From Amycolatopsis sp. NBRC 101858 (GTDB taxonomy: Bacteria > Actinomycetota > Actinomycetes > Mycobacteriales > Pseudonocardiaceae): 64,000 bases of DNA. The position numbers and the translations under genes are program-made. Below the pieces are notes generated by a model that searched no databases, was not told where the DNA came from, and worked only from the letters and a program-made list of their open reading frames with translations. The stretch spans positions 288,558-352,557 of the forward strand of contig NZ_BSTD01000004.1 of the NCBI RefSeq assembly GCF_030269325.1. The letters run 5' to 3'. Below, in pieces: positions 1 through 11,979 of this stretch (position 1 is its first letter; each line of letters opens with the position of its first letter).

Positions 1-145
1 CTTGCTGCGGCTGACTCAGCTTGCGAGTCGATCTTGATGCGGCACGTGGTCCTCGGGGTATCGCGGCAGTTCCAGCGGGAGGCTCGGTTGTTCCGCCCGG
101 CCGAGCTGGGCCGGTATGCTGGGCTTCTGACCGAGGGGAGTTCCC

Positions 146-442
146 ATGCCTGAGCTGGTACCCCCGCAGACGAAGCCGGCGGCCCCGGTGACGGCGCAGG
201 AGTTGCGGACTGCCTCTGCTTCCGATCGCGGCCACCAGAAGCTCGTCCTGGTGCCGGCGGTGGTCGGGAATGCGCAGGCTGCGAAGACGGCGATGGATGG
301 GTCGTCCAAGACGGTGCCGTCGCATTTGGCGTCCACGATGGCGGCTGGGCAGGACCGAGTGGGGAATGCGGCGATCGCCGGGGCGGCGATGCGGGTGGTC
401 CCGATGGCTGTACCGAAGAAGGACACCTGCTCCGGCTGTTGA
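146..442 (+). CDS. Small hypothetical protein
   Basis: A 98-residue reading frame that I do not recognise. The ATG is preceded by a GAGGGGAG-like ribosome binding site, and codon third positions are mostly G or C, which supports coding on this strand. The protein is rich in Ala, Val and Thr and ends in a short Cys-x-x-x-Cys tail (DTCSGC in the last residues). There is no signal peptide or clear membrane segment. It lies just beyond the 3' end of the convergent toxin/immunity pair, so it could be an accessory of that locus, but nothing in the sequence proves this. A competing frame on the opposite strand (positions 16-495) has a poorer start context. Confidence 0.4.
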   Translation: MPELVPPQTKPAAPVTAQELRTASASDRGHQKLVLVPAVVGNAQAAKTAMDGSSKTVPSHLASTMAAGQDRVGNAAIAGAAMRVVPMAVPKKDTCSGC

Positions 443-491
443 CGGGTGTTCGAGAGCCGATGCGACATGTGCCATGTCCACCGGGGCTGGG

Positions 492-905
492 TCAAAGTCG
501 GTCACCCCACGTGGGCGGTGCTTCGTCGTCGAGCTGCTGACGGTCGAGCTCTTCGCCGATCGCGCGGTCCTTTGCCTCATCCTCCGGTGTAGCGATCCGC
601 CACTTGTACGGCCCGATGATGGTGAGCATGTTGGCCACCGGTTCACTCACTCGCACCGGCTCCAACCGCCTTTTTTCGGCTGCCTCGAGGAATCGGATGT
701 CTTCGATTCTGGTTTCCAGCAAGTAGTCCTCGCCCCATTGGAACAAGCCGACAATCATGCCGAGCAGGTTCGAGACGTAGGCGGGGGCGAACTCGTATTC
801 ACCCTCGGCGAACTTGATGTTGAACGCGCCTTCGATCGACTTTCTCACGTCGTCGAGTGAGTCGGATGCTCTCGTTCGCACCGAGAACTCGAGTACCTTG
901 GGCAT
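492..905 (-). CDS. Putative immunity protein for the adjacent toxin
   Basis: This 137-residue acidic cytoplasmic protein has no signal peptide or membrane segment. I chose the ATG at 905, preceded by GGAGG four bases upstream; a TTG one codon earlier is the alternative. I do not recognise a named family. It lies 79 bp downstream of, and on the same strand as, the gene for a large toxin-like protein, the usual place for an immunity gene. Like the 3' tip of that gene its base composition is lower in G+C than the rest of the window, as expected for toxin-tip/immunity cassettes that are exchanged horizontally. The immunity role is inferred from position, size and composition only. Confidence 0.55.
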   Translation of the reverse strand: MPKVLEFSVRTRASDSLDDVRKSIEGAFNIKFAEGEYEFAPAYVSNLLGMIVGLFQWGEDYLLETRIEDIRFLEAAEKRRLEPVRVSEPVANMLTIIGPYKWRIATPEDEAKDRAIGEELDRQQLDDEAPPTWGDRL

Positions 906-984
906 CAAACCTCCGGGCTCGGTATCGTGGTCATCCCGGTCGGGCAGTCTACGCTAGGTCGTTGCCGTGGTCGCACGCTGATCA

Positions 985-3900
985 TCAGCCGGGTTCGGTT
1001 CGCCGGAGCACGACCTTGGAGTCCCCGATCCCCTCGACTTCGGGGAATTCACCGCCCAATGCGGCCGAGACCCGGGTGCTGAGCCGCAGCAGTTCCGGCG
1101 CGTGCACCGCGTCGCCGGCGATCCAGCTGCGCCGGGCTCTGCCACCCATGCTCGTCACGATGCGGTTGAAGTCGGCGGCGTCGACCACATACATATCCAC
1201 GTCGAAGTTCCTGACGTTGAACGCGGTGAGCCCTTTTTGTCGACCACGGAAACCGGTAAGGACGCTACCTCGGTAGGATATCGGGTTGCTGTTGTACTTG
1301 AAACCGCCGACGATATCCGCGATGCGCTTTTTCTTGCTCAGCCACTCTTGTTCCCAGATTTCCCAGCCCTTGGTGTTTATCGTCTCGTCTATCCGCTCGG
1401 GAGACAGGTCGGCTATGCCTGTCTTCGCTGCCCATTTGTTCAAGTTCTGCAGTCGGAGCTGCGCGGCGTCGGTCATGTCGCGGATGGCGGCGAGGGCATC
1501 CGGCTCGCGTTGTGGGCGTGCGCTGGGCCCCGGGTACCACTTCTTGTAGATCGCGCGGTAGGTCATCACGTGCTCTTGAACGAACGAGTCGATGCTGGGG
1601 AGTATGTGCTCCTCATACCTCTGCTTGATACCGGGATCCTTGATCGACTCGATATAGTGCTTGAAGAAGATGAGCCGGCTGTGCGCCCGGCTGAACATCG
1701 TTTCCAGGTCGTGGGGTTGGGTTGACGCCATCGTCACCTGGACGTCGTCCCCGTGCGGCGCCAAGGTCAGCGTGTGAGACTCGCCCGCCATGGCGAATGG
1801 AACCTTGACCGTCGGCCGCTTGCTGTCCGGGCGCGGCTCGTCCTTCGATGGCGTTTTTTCGGGCTTCTTGCTGAACTTGTCCTTGACCTTCTTGCCGAGA
1901 GCCTTCAGCTTGGCCCAAACCTTCTTGGCCAACCCGACGATCTTCCCGATCACCCAGTCAATAGCCTTGTTCACCGGCCGAGCGAGCTTCTGGAAGATCT
2001 CCTTGACCTTCCCCGCGATCCCGCCGATCCCCAGCAAAGCCGCCAACGCCCCGATCAACACCGGGATCGACCGAGCCAAAGCCTTCTCCACGAGCCCGGC
2101 CACCCCGCCGGCCCCGCCCTTGGCGATTGCGATCACCGCGTCCAGCACCGTGTTCACGAACTCGATGATCTGACGACCGTTGGTCACGATGAACTTGATG
2201 ATGTCGATGATCATCTTGCACGCGCGGATGAACGCCGACGCCGGGTTGAACAGGGAAATGATCCACGTGATCCCGGCCATGATGATCGTCGGTAGCAGAT
2301 ACGACACCAGGTTGTCGATCAACGTCTTCTTCAAGTCGCCGACGCGATCGCGTAGGTCGTCCCACAGAGCGCGGATTCCGCGTTTTCGGACCTCCAACAC
2401 GATGGGAAGCGCGTGCTCGCCCGCCTCGATCGCCGCCATGGCCTCCTTGGGGACCTTGCGGGCGATGCGCGCTCGGAGGTTGGCCCAGCTCAAGCCGAGC
2501 AGGCTGGCGATCATCAGGAGGATGCTCGCTGCGTCGAAGCTCTTCGGCAGCTCGATGCCCGCCGTTGCCGCCGTGCCCAGGAGCCACGACAACACCCCCT
2601 GCTGCAGGTGCGTCACCGCGTTGTTCTTGAACTGCTTCAGCCCGCCGCCGACCGCCGAGACCAGGTTGCCCAGGAAGCCGATCGGATCGCGGAGGATGCC
2701 CATCACCGCGTGCGCGGCCTTCGCGAGCACCCCCAGCAGCATGTCCTTCAGCTCGAGGATCGTCTTGATGACGCCCTTGACCGCGTCCAGAGCCTTGTCG
2801 ACCAGCCCCTTGTTCTTCTCCTTCTCCTCGGCGATCTCGGCGTCGACCGCTTTCACCGCGTCGGTGTACTTCGTGGCGAGCGTGTCGACCAGCTCGGTGC
2901 TCTTGTCGTCGACCGACTGGGTCAGCTCGTCGAACTTGTCGGCGAACCCGGCCGCCGCCTCCTTGCCGAGTGCCTTCAGGTCCTTCGGCAGGCTGTCGAC
3001 GGCCTTCTGCAGCTCCGTGCGACCCGTCGCGATGCGCTGCTTGGCCCGCGTCAGCTCGCGGCCGATCGTGTCCGCGACGCCCGAGATGACCGTGCGCATC
3101 GCCTTGACGTAGTGGTCGCGGGCCTCGACGAAGATCCGGTTTGCTTCCTCCGGCAGCCCGAACAGCTTGTCGTGGCCCCACTTGACCAGGCCCCAGCCAC
3201 CGCTGTAGCGCCGGTCCTTGTACTCGTCCATCTTGCGCCGGTGCTCGGCGGTGAACGCGTCGCGGGCTTCCTTCTCGCCCTTCGTGAACTGGTCGTCGAC
3301 GAGCTTGTCGAGACCCGTGAGAATGCCTTCGACGTCGGTCTTCATCGTGTCGAAGACCTTCTGCAGGATGGCCGTCACCTTGGCGCGCTTGTCCTGGTCG
3401 TCGCTCTTGGTGGCCTCCTTCCCGCGGTCGACCAGCCGGCCGGCGCCCGCCCGCCGGGCGGTGATCGCGCCCATCGCGGACGCGCCGAAGTGCTTGGCCT
3501 GCGCCGTGGTCTGGTGCAGCTGCTGGGACTCGTTCTTGCGCAGCTCCGGTGGCGTCGCCTCGGAATGCTTCTCCGCGGCCTTCTTGTCCTTCAAAGCCGG
3601 GCTGAACGCCGGATCCGTCGACAGCTGCTTTTCGGTGACCTGGTTCTCGGCCAGCTGCTTGTCGACGGCGGCCGGGCCCGCGGACATGTCGGTCGCCGAC
3701 GGCGGCAGCTTGTCCGGCGTCGCCTTCGCCGGGTCGGGTGTGGCCGGGGTGCCCGGCGGGCGGTCGCCCGTCATCGGCACGACCTGCTTGACCTCCGCGG
3801 CCGAGGTGTCCGGGGGCGCCGCGGTCGTGTCGGCGATCTGCTCGGCCGAGTCGTTCTTGCCCTCGCCGACCTTGTCGGCCACTTCGGCCTTGACCTCGGC

Positions 3901-4431
3901 CGGCTTGCCGGACTCGGAGAACTCGTCGGCCTCCTCGAGGTTCTTCGGCGCCTTCTCGGCGATGGCCTTCTCGACGGCCTTGACGAACGCTTCCTTGTCG
4001 AAGTCCTTCGGCTTGGCCTCGTTCATCTTCTCGGCGTTGGCCGTCTTGCCCTGCGCGACCTCGTCGTCCTTGGGCGGCACCGAGGCGGCCTGCGCCGAGG
4101 TCGCTTCCTTGTTCGCCGGGGGATGGGACTTCGCGACCGTGTGCTTCTTGTGCGCGACGTCCTTCTTCAGCACCGCGAACTTCGGATCGGCACCCGGACT
4201 CCTGGCCAGGCCCGCCGCCACCGCGCCGTTGCCGACCTTGTCCTGCGACTCCTTCCGCGACGGGTCCGCGAGCGGCTTCTTGTCACCGGCCCGCAGCGCG
4301 GCCAGCGCCGCCGCGTTCGACGGCGGCAGCGGGGCCGGTTTCGGCCGCGGCGGGCGCTCCTTGACGACCGCCGGCGCCGCGTCCACCGTCAGCGCGGGGA
4401 GCTTCGCGCGTGCCCTCGGTGGCGGCGGCAT
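985..4431 (-). CDS. Large polymorphic-toxin / injection-cargo-like protein
   Basis: A protein of 1148 residues. The ATG at 4431 has GGAGGAG upstream, and the native protein-like sequence begins there. Residues 1-350 are a Pro/Ala/Lys-rich, disordered-looking leader; about 350-640 is charged and helical, with coiled-coil-like stretches; about 640-860 holds hydrophobic, amphipathic helices ending in a Lys-rich segment. This middle region resembles, from memory, the conserved body of large proteins found with contractile injection systems. Residues about 873-1148 form a distinct C-terminal domain. In it GS at 1055-1056 and D1077-x-D1079 fit the GS...DxD pattern of nucleotidyltransferase-fold enzymes, so a nucleotide-transferring toxin is possible. 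There is no signal peptide. A likely immunity gene follows. The toxin role and its delivery are inferred; no tail or sheath genes are in the window. Confidence 0.6.
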   Translation of the reverse strand: MPPPPRARAKLPALTVDAAPAVVKERPPRPKPAPLPPSNAAALAALRAGDKKPLADPSRKESQDKVGNGAVAAGLARSPGADPKFAVLKKDVAHKKHTVAKSHPPANKEATSAQAASVPPKDDEVAQGKTANAEKMNEAKPKDFDKEAFVKAVEKAIAEKAPKNLEEADEFSESGKPAEVKAEVADKVGEGKNDSAEQIADTTAAPPDTSAAEVKQVVPMTGDRPPGTPATPDPAKATPDKLPPSATDMSAGPAAVDKQLAENQVTEKQLSTDPAFSPALKDKKAAEKHSEATPPELRKNESQQLHQTTAQAKHFGASAMGAITARRAGAGRLVDRGKEATKSDDQDKRAKVTAILQKVFDTMKTDVEGILTGLDKLVDDQFTKGEKEARDAFTAEHRRKMDEYKDRRYSGGWGLVKWGHDKLFGLPEEANRIFVEARDHYVKAMRTVISGVADTIGRELTRAKQRIATGRTELQKAVDSLPKDLKALGKEAAAGFADKFDELTQSVDDKSTELVDTLATKYTDAVKAVDAEIAEEKEKNKGLVDKALDAVKGVIKTILELKDMLLGVLAKAAHAVMGILRDPIGFLGNLVSAVGGGLKQFKNNAVTHLQQGVLSWLLGTAATAGIELPKSFDAASILLMIASLLGLSWANLRARIARKVPKEAMAAIEAGEHALPIVLEVRKRGIRALWDDLRDRVGDLKKTLIDNLVSYLLPTIIMAGITWIISLFNPASAFIRACKMIIDIIKFIVTNGRQIIEFVNTVLDAVIAIAKGGAGGVAGLVEKALARSIPVLIGALAALLGIGGIAGKVKEIFQKLARPVNKAIDWVIGKIVGLAKKVWAKLKALGKKVKDKFSKKPEKTPSKDEPRPDSKRPTVKVPFAMAGESHTLTLAPHGDDVQVTMASTQPHDLETMFSRAHSRLIFFKHYIESIKDPGIKQRYEEHILPSIDSFVQEHVMTYRAIYKKWYPGPSARPQREPDALAAIRDMTDAAQLRLQNLNKWAAKTGIADLSPERIDETINTKGWEIWEQEWLSKKKRIADIVGGFKYNSNPISYRGSVLTGFRGRQKGLTAFNVRNFDVDMYVVDAADFNRIVTSMGGRARRSWIAGDAVHAPELLRLSTRVSAALGGEFPEVEGIGDSKVVLRRTEPG

Positions 4432-4548
4432 GGGACGGCTCTCCTCCCGCGACGGGAACCCTGGACAGCGTCGCAGTCGGCCGTCACCCGGGCGTCGCGG
4501 AAACGTCCCCGTGGCCGTCGAAGCGAAAACTGCGGTATACCCGGAGCA

Positions 4549-7500
4549 GTGGAAGAAATCCGGGCCGGGCTCGTCCGGCCGCTCACCGCCGCGTTGTCCG
4601 CCCACCCCGGTGACCGGCCGGCCTACTCGGACGGCACGCGGACCATCACCTTCGGACAGCTCGCCGCCCGCAGCGCGGAGTACGCCGGCGCGCTCGGCGT
4701 GGAGCGCGGCGACCGGGTGCTCGTCCACGTCGGCAGCCGGGTCGAGTACGCCGAATTTCTCCTGGCCGTGCTGCGGGCCTCGGCCGTCGCGGTTCCGGTC
4801 AGCACGCGGGCGACCGAAGCCGAGCTCGCCCACATCGCCGACGATTCCGGCGCGACCCTGCTCATCACCGAGGCACGCCACGCCGACCTCGCGCACCGCC
4901 TCGGCCTGCGCGTCCTCTTCGTCGAGGACCCGCCGGAGCCCGGAGCCCGGCCACCGCGAGACGACCTCGGTCTCGACGAACCGGCCTGGCTGCTCTACAC
5001 CTCCGGCACCACGGGCCGTCCCAAGGGCGTCCTGCTTTCCCAGCGCGCGATGCTGTGGTCGACCGCCGCCTGCTACGTCCCGATGTACGGGCTCACCACG
5101 GACGACACGCTCCTGTGGCCGTTGCCTACGCATCACGCCTACGCCCTGTCGCTGGCCTTCGTCGCGACCATCGCGGTCGGCTGCCACACGCGGTTCGCCG
5201 ACGGCCTCACCCCGGACCTGCTCGCCGCCCACCCCGGCTGCGTGCTGGCCGGCGTCCCGGCCACCTACCTGCGCCTGCGCCAGGAGCACGACGGTCCGCT
5301 GGGCACGCCGAGGCTGTGCCTGACGTCCGGCGCGCCGTGCACGCCGGCGACCCGGGCCGCGGTCCGGGAGCTGTTCGGCACCGACGTGCGCAACGGCTAC
5401 GGGAGCACCGAGACGGGCGGCAAGATCGCCGTGGAGACGCCCGGCGCGACCGGGCTCGCACCCGTGGCAGGCATGGAGATCCGGATCGACGACGGCGAGG
5501 TCCTCGTCCGCGGCCCGGGCCTGATGCTCGGCTACCACGGCCAGGCCTCGCCGGTGCGTGACGGCTGGTACCCCACCGGCGACGCGGGGCGGCTCGAAGG
5601 CGGCCGGCTGCTGCTCGACGGCCGGGTGGACGACGTCATCGTCTGCGGCGGCCAGAAGGTGTACCCGACCGAGATCGAGGCCGTGCTGGAGGAGTCGCCG
5701 TCGGTGCGGGACGTCCTGGTCGCCGGGCGGCCGGACGACGTCGTCGGGGCGGTGCCGGTCGCGTTCGTCGTGCCCGGGCCGGGCGGTTTCGACGCCGAAG
5801 AGCTGCGGCAGCTGTGCCTGAGCCGGCTGTCGCTGTACAAGGTGCCGGTCGCCTACATCGAGGTCGACGAGGTCCCGCGGACGCCGTCGGGCAAGCCACG
5901 GCGGAACGTCCTGACGAGCACGCCGGAGCCGCTGCCGGACCTCGCCGCGGTGGTACGGGCCGAGCTGATCGCGCTGTGCGGCCACGACGGCGGCGACGGC
6001 TGGCGGGACCGGCCCTTCACCGACCTCGGGCTGTCGTCGCTGGCCGGGGTGCAATTCCGCCACCGGATCACCGCGCTCACCGGCGTGCCCGTCAGCCACT
6101 CGCTGATCTACGACTTCCCGACGCCCGGCGAGGTCATCGCCGAGCTGGCCCGGCTCGCCTCGGGCACGGCGAGCACGCCCGCACCGGCGCCGCCGGCGCC
6201 CGCCGCCGAGCCGATCGCCATCGTGGCGATGGCGTGCCGGTACCCCGGCGGCGTGCGCTCGCCGGAAGACCTCTGGCGGCTCGTGGTGGACCAGGTCGAC
6301 GCGACGGGGGAGTTCCCGGCCGACCGCGGCTGGGACACCGGCGAGCTCTACGACCCGGACCCGGACCGGATCGGCCGCTCGGTGACGCGCCGCGGCGGGT
6401 TCCTCGACGACGCGGGCGACTTCGACGCGGGCCTGTTCGGCATCTCGCCGCGGGAGGCGCTCGCGACCGACCCGCAGCAGCGGCTGCTGCTCGAGACGTC
6501 GTGGGAGGCGTTCGAGCGGGCCGGCATCGACGCCGGGACGCTGCGCGGCAGCGACACCGGCGTGTTCGTCGGGGTGATGAACGAGGACTACGCGAGCCGG
6601 TTCACCACGCCCCACGAGCTCGAGGCGTGGCTGGGCATCGGGTCGTCGCACGCGGTGGCTTCCGGCCGGATCTCCTACACCTTCGGGCTGACCGGCCCGG
6701 CGCTCACCGTCGACACGGCCTGCTCGTCGTCGCTGGTCGCCCTCCACCTCGCGGCGAAGGCGTTGCGCGCGGGGGAGTGTTCGCTCGCGGTCGCGGGCGG
6801 CGCGACGGTGATGGCGACCCCGCGGACGTTCCTGGCGTTCAGCCGCCAGCGCGGCCTGTCCCCGGACGGGCGGTGCCGGTCGTACGCGGCCGGGGCGGAC
6901 GGCACGGCCTGGGCCGAGGGCGCCGGCGTGCTCCTGCTCGAGCGGCTGTCCGACGCGCGCCGGAACGGGCACCCGGTGCTCGCGCTCCTGCGCGGCTCGG
7001 CCGTGAACGCCGACGGCGCGTCGAACGGGCTGACCGCGCCGAACGGGCGCGCGCAGCAGGCCCTCATCGCTTCGGCGCTCGCGGACGCGGGGCTGGCCGC
7101 GGCCGACGTCGACGCCGTCGAAGGCCACGGGACGGGCACGTCCCTGGGCGACCCGATCGAGGCCGAGGCGGTGATCGCCGCGTACGGGCGAGGCCGGGGC
7201 GGCGACCCGCTGTGGCTCGGCTCGGTGAAGTCGAACATCGGCCACACCCAGGCCGCCGCCGGGGTCGCCGGCGTGATCAAGGTGGTGGCGGCCCTGCAGC
7301 ACGAGCAGCTGCCGCCGTCGCTCTACGCGGACGAGCCGAGCCCGCACGTCGACTGGGCCGGCGGCGGGGTGGCGCTGCTGGCGGCAGCACGGCCGTGGCC
7401 GCGCGCGGACCGGGTCCGCCGCGCCGGGGTGTCCGCTTTCGGGATCGGCGGCACCAACGCGCACGTGCTCGTCGAAGAGGCGCCGGCACCGGAAGTCCCC

Positions 7501-10500
7501 GCACCGCAAGCGTTTCCGGCGGCGCCCTGGCTGCTCAGCGCGGCCGACGACGCGGGGCTGCGGCAGGTTGCCGCGAACCTGGCCGACACCCCCGACACCG
7601 TGGACGTCGCCTTCACCCTGGCCCGCCGGACGCCGCTCGCGCACCGCGTGCTGGTGCCCGCCGGGAACCCGGAAGCCCTGCGCGCGGTCGCCGCAGGCCG
7701 GGTGCCCGGCCGGACCGTGCGCGGCGGGACCCGGCTGGCCCTGCTGTTCAGCGGGCAGGGCGCGCAGCGCGCCGGGATGGGACGGGAACTTTCCGCGCTG
7801 TTCCCGGTGTTCGCCGGCGCGTTCGGCGAGGCGTGCGACGCGGTCGGCGGCCCGGTGCGCGAGATCGCGGAGGCCGGTGGCGAGGCGCTGGACCGCACCG
7901 ACCACGCCCAAGCCGCGTTGTTCGCCTTCGAAGTCGCCCAGTACCGGCTCTTCGAGTCCTGGGGGCTGCGTCCGGACGTGCTGGCGGGGCACTCGATCGG
8001 CGAGATCGCCGCCGCGCACGTCGCCGGAGTGCTGTCCCTCACGGACGCCGCGACGCTGGTGGCCGCGCGCGGCCGGCTCATGGCGGCGCTGCCGGAAGGC
8101 GGCGTGATGATCGCCGTCGAAGCAGCCGAGGCGGAAGTGGCGCCGCTGCTGGGTGACGGCCTCGCGATCGCCGCGGTCAACGGCCCGCGCGCGATCGTCC
8201 TTTCCGGCGCGGACGCGGCGACCACAGCTCTGGCCGCACGCTTCGGCGGCGGGACGCGGCTGCGCGTCAGCCACGCGTTCCATTCGCCGCTTGTGGAACC
8301 GATGCTCGACGAGTTCCACGACATCGCCACCGGGCTGAAGCACCACCGGCCATCGATCCCGCTGGTATCGGGCCTGACCGGGCTGCTCGTCGACGAGCTC
8401 GAGCCCGGTCACTGGCGGCGGCACGCCCGCTCGGCCGTGCGGTTCGCCGACGCGCTCGCGACGATCGCCGCATCCGGCCCGGTCATCGGCCTCGAGATCG
8501 GTCCGGCGCCCGTGCTCGGCCGCTCGGCGGCCGACGCGCTGCCGGTGACCGCGGCGACGATGTCCGGCGCCGGAGTGCTGACGGCCGTGGGCGCGGTCCA
8601 CACCGCGGGAGTCTCCGTCGACTGGACCGCGGTGTTCGCCCGAAGCGGTGCGCAGATCACGCCGTTGCCGACGTATCCGTTCAAGCGCACCCGGTACTGG
8701 CTCGATCCGCCGTCACCGTCGCTCGAGCCGGCCGGCGGGGAGCACGCGGTCCTCGGCCCGGCCCTGGTCGCGCCCGACTCGCCGCGGGTCGTGCACGGCG
8801 GTTCGCTCGGCGTCCGCCGGCAGCGGTGGCTCGCCGGCCACGTCGTCGGGGGAGCGGTCCTGGCGCCCGGCACGGCGTTCGTCGACCTGGCCCTGCACGC
8901 CGGCGGAGCGGCCGTCGACGAGCTGACGATCGAAGCGCCGCTGCGGCTCGACGCGACCGAGGACGTCCACGTCCAGGTCGTCGTGGACGGGCCGCGCATC
9001 GACGTGTACGCCCGGCGTCCGGCGGAGGAGCGCTGGCAGAAGCACGCCTCCGGGAAGCTGCGCCCGCGTGGCGCCCTTCCCGACGGCCGGACCGGCGAAT
9101 GGCCGCCGCCGGGCGCGGTGGACGTCGACGTCGCCGAGGCCTACCGCGCGCACGCCTACGGGCCCGCTTTCCAGGCCGTGCACCGGTTGTGGACGCGTGG
9201 CGAGGAGTTCTTCGCCGAGGTGGAACTCGCGCCGGACGTCGGCGGGCGGTTCGAGCTGCACCCCGTCCTGCTGGACGCGGCCGTGCACGCGACGGCGCTC
9301 GCCGAGGGACCGGGGGCCGAGCCGAGGGTGCCGTTCCTGTGGAGCGGCGTCGAGGTCTACGCCCCCGGTGCGCGGCGGGCGCGGGTGCACGGCGTCCGCC
9401 TCGGCCCCGGCGCCGTCCGCGTCGAGCTGTACGGCGAAGACGGCCATCCGGTCGCTCGCGTGGAATCCCTGCTGACCCGGCCGATGGCGCCGCGGGACAC
9501 GATGCTCCACCGTCCACAGTGGATTCCGACGACGCCGGTCGCGGCCCGGGAACCGGTCCGGGTGGTGGAAATCGAACCCGGCGACGTCCGGACGGCGACC
9601 GGCCGGGCACTCGCCGTCCTGCACGACTGGCAGGAGCGCGGCGACCGGCTCGTCCTCGTCACCAGGAACGCGACCGGGCCGGATCCGGACCTCGCCGCCG
9701 CGGCGGCCTGGGGCTTCGGGTGTGCCGCGGCGGCGGAGTACCCCGGCCGGATCACCCTGGCCGACCTGGAGCCCGGCTTCCCGGTGGAACGGGTGGCCGG
9801 GCTCACCGGCGGCAGCGCGGAGCCGCAGATCGCCGTCCGCGCGGGGATTCCGCACGTGCTGAGGATCGGGCGGGCGGCGCCGTCGGACGGACGGCCGTTC
9901 GGTCCGGAAGGGACGGTGCTGGTCACCGGCGGGACCGGCGCGCTCGGCCGGGTGCTGGCCCGGCACCTGGTGACCGAGCACGGCGTCCGGCACCTGCTGC
10001 TGGTGAGCCGGAGCGGACCGGCGGCCCCCGGCGCGGCAGAGTTGCGGGCCGAGCTGGGCGCGCAGGTGCGGATCGTCGCCGCCGACGTCGCGGACCGGGC
10101 CACGATGGCGGCGCTGGTCGAGAGCTGCGACCCGCCGCTGACGGCCGTCGTGCACAGCGCGGCCGTGGTGGACGACGGCGTCCTGGCCGCGCAGACGCCG
10201 GAGCGCCTGGACACGGTGCTGCGCCCGAAGGTCGACGCGGCGCTGGTGCTCGACGAGCTGACCCGGCACCTGCCGCTGACCGCGTTCGTCCTGTTCTCGT
10301 CGATCGCCGGCGTGTTCGGCAAGGCGGGGCAGGCCAACTACGCGGCCGCCAACCGGGCCCTGGACGCGCTGGCGTGCCGCCGCCGCGCCGCGGGGCTCCC
10401 CGCGTTGTCCCTGGCGTGGGGGCTGTGGGAGCTGGGCACCGGCCTCGGTGACCGGATCTCGGCCGCGGCCCGGCGGCGGATCCACGCGTCCGGCGTCGGC

Positions 10501-10899
10501 GGCCTCACGGCGGAGCAGGGCCTGGCGCTGTTCGACGCGGCGCTCGGCTCGGCCGAACCGGTGCTGGTGCCGGCCCGGTTCGACCCGTCGGCGGCGATGG
10601 CCCCGCCGGCCGCCGGTTCGCGCGCGGCCGCACCGCCGCCCGCCTGGCCGGCGAACCCGGCCGAGCCGGACCTGCGCGAGCTGGTGCGCGTGGAGGTCGC
10701 GGCGGTGCTCGGCCACCCGGACGCGGCGGTGATCGCCGACGACCAGCCGTTCCCGGAGCTGGGTTTCGACTCGTTGACGGTGATCGAGCTGCGCACGCGC
10801 CTCGCCGCGCGGTCGGGCCGGGACCTGCCGGCGACCGTCGTCTTCGACCGGCCCACCGTGACCGAGCTGGCCCGCTACCTCAAGGAGGAGCGTTCCTGA
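4549..10899 (+). CDS. Single-gene type I polyketide synthase, AL-ACP-KS-AT-DH-KR-ACP
   Basis: A 2116-residue multidomain enzyme that should activate a carboxylic acid and extend it once. An adenylating acyl-ligase domain (about 1-450) carries [11 protein letters not shown] at 150-160. A first carrier protein has its phosphopantetheine serine at S497. The ketosynthase starts near 554, with C725, H860 and H899. The acyltransferase has GHSIGE with S1149 and HAFH at 1242-1245, which predicts malonyl-CoA. A dehydratase follows with H1431 (HxxxGxxxxP) and D1576. The ketoreductase has its NADPH loop near 1792-1800, Y1931 and N1935; the VDD motif suggests a B-type product. The second carrier protein has S2075. 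There is no enoylreductase or thioesterase, and no other synthase gene nearby. The start is a GTG with GGAG only two bases upstream; no better in-frame start exists. The product is unknown. Confidence 0.93.
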   Translation: MEEIRAGLVRPLTAALSAHPGDRPAYSDGTRTITFGQLAARSAEYAGALGVERGDRVLVHVGSRVEYAEFLLAVLRASAVAVPVSTRATEAELAHIADDSGATLLITEARHADLAHRLGLRVLFVEDPPEPGARPPRDDLGLDEPAWLLYTSGTTGRPKGVLLSQRAMLWSTAACYVPMYGLTTDDTLLWPLPTHHAYALSLAFVATIAVGCHTRFADGLTPDLLAAHPGCVLAGVPATYLRLRQEHDGPLGTPRLCLTSGAPCTPATRAAVRELFGTDVRNGYGSTETGGKIAVETPGATGLAPVAGMEIRIDDGEVLVRGPGLMLGYHGQASPVRDGWYPTGDAGRLEGGRLLLDGRVDDVIVCGGQKVYPTEIEAVLEESPSVRDVLVAGRPDDVVGAVPVAFVVPGPGGFDAEELRQLCLSRLSLYKVPVAYIEVDEVPRTPSGKPRRNVLTSTPEPLPDLAAVVRAELIALCGHDGGDGWRDRPFTDLGLSSLAGVQFRHRITALTGVPVSHSLIYDFPTPGEVIAELARLASGTASTPAPAPPAPAAEPIAIVAMACRYPGGVRSPEDLWRLVVDQVDATGEFPADRGWDTGELYDPDPDRIGRSVTRRGGFLDDAGDFDAGLFGISPREALATDPQQRLLLETSWEAFERAGIDAGTLRGSDTGVFVGVMNEDYASRFTTPHELEAWLGIGSSHAVASGRISYTFGLTGPALTVDTACSSSLVALHLAAKALRAGECSLAVAGGATVMATPRTFLAFSRQRGLSPDGRCRSYAAGADGTAWAEGAGVLLLERLSDARRNGHPVLALLRGSAVNADGASNGLTAPNGRAQQALIASALADAGLAAADVDAVEGHGTGTSLGDPIEAEAVIAAYGRGRGGDPLWLGSVKSNIGHTQAAAGVAGVIKVVAALQHEQLPPSLYADEPSPHVDWAGGGVALLAAARPWPRADRVRRAGVSAFGIGGTNAHVLVEEAPAPEVPAPQAFPAAPWLLSAADDAGLRQVAANLADTPDTVDVAFTLARRTPLAHRVLVPAGNPEALRAVAAGRVPGRTVRGGTRLALLFSGQGAQRAGMGRELSALFPVFAGAFGEACDAVGGPVREIAEAGGEALDRTDHAQAALFAFEVAQYRLFESWGLRPDVLAGHSIGEIAAAHVAGVLSLTDAATLVAARGRLMAALPEGGVMIAVEAAEAEVAPLLGDGLAIAAVNGPRAIVLSGADAATTALAARFGGGTRLRVSHAFHSPLVEPMLDEFHDIATGLKHHRPSIPLVSGLTGLLVDELEPGHWRRHARSAVRFADALATIAASGPVIGLEIGPAPVLGRSAADALPVTAATMSGAGVLTAVGAVHTAGVSVDWTAVFARSGAQITPLPTYPFKRTRYWLDPPSPSLEPAGGEHAVLGPALVAPDSPRVVHGGSLGVRRQRWLAGHVVGGAVLAPGTAFVDLALHAGGAAVDELTIEAPLRLDATEDVHVQVVVDGPRIDVYARRPAEERWQKHASGKLRPRGALPDGRTGEWPPPGAVDVDVAEAYRAHAYGPAFQAVHRLWTRGEEFFAEVELAPDVGGRFELHPVLLDAAVHATALAEGPGAEPRVPFLWSGVEVYAPGARRARVHGVRLGPGAVRVELYGEDGHPVARVESLLTRPMAPRDTMLHRPQWIPTTPVAAREPVRVVEIEPGDVRTATGRALAVLHDWQERGDRLVLVTRNATGPDPDLAAAAAWGFGCAAAAEYPGRITLADLEPGFPVERVAGLTGGSAEPQIAVRAGIPHVLRIGRAAPSDGRPFGPEGTVLVTGGTGALGRVLARHLVTEHGVRHLLLVSRSGPAAPGAAELRAELGAQVRIVAADVADRATMAALVESCDPPLTAVVHSAAVVDDGVLAAQTPERLDTVLRPKVDAALVLDELTRHLPLTAFVLFSSIAGVFGKAGQANYAAANRALDALACRRRAAGLPALSLAWGLWELGTGLGDRISAAARRRIHASGVGGLTAEQGLALFDAALGSAEPVLVPARFDPSAAMAPPAAGSRAAAPPPAWPANPAEPDLRELVRVEVAAVLGHPDAAVIADDQPFPELGFDSLTVIELRTRLAARSGRDLPATVVFDRPTVTELARYLKEERS

Positions 10900-11157
10900 A
10901 ACGGGGATCGCGGTCCACGAGAACGACCTGCCGTCCGGTGGCGAAGTCGCCGAAGGAGAGCCCCGGTACCGGTGGTGCCACGGAGAAACCACGCTGCCGA
11001 AAGTGCACGCCCGTGCTCCGATTCCTTGATGTGCCTACGGGTTCGCGGGCCGCCGTCGAGATCACGGCGACCCGGGACTTCCGGAAGCATGGCGCGACCG
11101 CGGCCGGAGCGGCGGGGACGTGTCCGCCATCCTGCGAATCCGGTCCTCCGGGCGGCG

Positions 11158-11970
11158 CTACTCCTCGACGATGCGGCCGCGCAGCTGCTGGAGCGTCTTC
11201 GTCAGCAGCCGGGAAACCTGCATCTGCGAAACGCCGACCCGCTCGGCGATCTGGCTCTGCGTGAGCTCCTCGACGAACCGCATCTCGATGATGGCGCGTT
11301 CGCGGGGCGGGAGGACCGCCATCGCGGCCTGCAACGTCAGGTGGTCGTCGGCCTTGGCGTACGGGGATTCGCGGTCGGCGAGCTGGTCGGCGACCGTGCC
11401 GTGGTCGCCGCCGCGGGTGGGGGCGTCGAGCGACGCCGGCTTGTAGGCCTCCGCGGCGAGCAGTCCTTCCCGGACGGTCTCGACGTCGATGTCGAGGTGC
11501 GCCGCGAGCTCGCTCGGGGTGGGGGAACGGCCGAGGTCGTGGGCCAGCTCGCCGGTCGCCCGGGCGAGGGTCTGCTGCAGCTCCTTGAGCCCGCGGGGCA
11601 CGCGCATCGACCAGGCGGTGTCGCGGAAGTGGCGGCGGACCTCGCCCATGATCGTCGGCACGGCGAAGGACAGGAAGTCCCGGCCCTTGCCGGGGTCGAA
11701 GCGGTCGACGGCGTGGATCAGGCCGGTCCGCGCGACCTGCACGAGGTCGTCGAAGGACTCGCCACGGCCGCCGAAGCGCTTGGCGATGTTCTCCGCGAGC
11801 TCGAGGTGCTCGGTGATCAGCCGGTCGCGCAGGCCGGTCCGGCGGGGGTCCTCGGCCGCCAGCCGGCTGTGCTCGTCGAACAGCGGAACGCAGTGGGCGA
11901 ACTGGTTGATCCGCCGGGGCGTGGACACGACGGGCGTAGCCGCGGGTCTCTCCGGTGCTCTGACAGCCAT
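11158..11970 (-). CDS. SigB/SigF-family RNA polymerase sigma factor
   Basis: This 270-residue protein is an alternative (group 3) sigma factor of the stress and development type. Region 2 is visible as the segment containing FDDLVQVARTGLIHAVDRFD, region 3 around the PSELAAHL helix, and region 4 as the C-terminal helix-turn-helix with LTQSQIAERVGVSQMQVSRL. The length is typical of the family. Start: the ATG at 11970; a GTG three codons upstream is an alternative. A possible SigB-type promoter sits immediately upstream, suggesting autoregulation. It follows the CocE/ABC-transporter operon on the same strand after an 89-bp gap. No anti-sigma gene adjoins it, but MEDS/HATPase anti-sigma-type proteins occur at 34.9 and 45.2 kb; any link between them is speculative. 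Confidence 0.92.
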   Translation of the reverse strand: MAVRAPERPAATPVVSTPRRINQFAHCVPLFDEHSRLAAEDPRRTGLRDRLITEHLELAENIAKRFGGRGESFDDLVQVARTGLIHAVDRFDPGKGRDFLSFAVPTIMGEVRRHFRDTAWSMRVPRGLKELQQTLARATGELAHDLGRSPTPSELAAHLDIDVETVREGLLAAEAYKPASLDAPTRGGDHGTVADQLADRESPYAKADDHLTLQAAMAVLPPRERAIIEMRFVEELTQSQIAERVGVSQMQVSRLLTKTLQQLRGRIVEE

Positions 11971-11979
11971 GGAGCCCAC

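Noticed and set aside
16-495. A 159-codon minus-strand frame at the left edge
   Set aside because: Its composition and lack of a ribosome site are less convincing than the plus-strand frame with GAGGGGAG at 146-442.
2413-4548. A plus-strand extension of the PKS frame upstream of 4549
   Set aside because: The upstream residues read antisense to the toxin-like gene and are Arg/Leu-rich without a domain; the acyl-ligase domain begins right after the GTG at 4549.
4432-8601. A long open minus-strand frame that would extend the toxin-like protein to over 2500 residues
   Set aside because: It runs antisense to the PKS gene, where high G+C keeps the opposite frame open. The ribosome site and natural protein start are at 4431.
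10900-11157. Short frames between the PKS and sigma factor genes
   Set aside because: They lack ribosome sites and family similarity; no strong hairpin was found either, so the 258-bp gap is left without a call.
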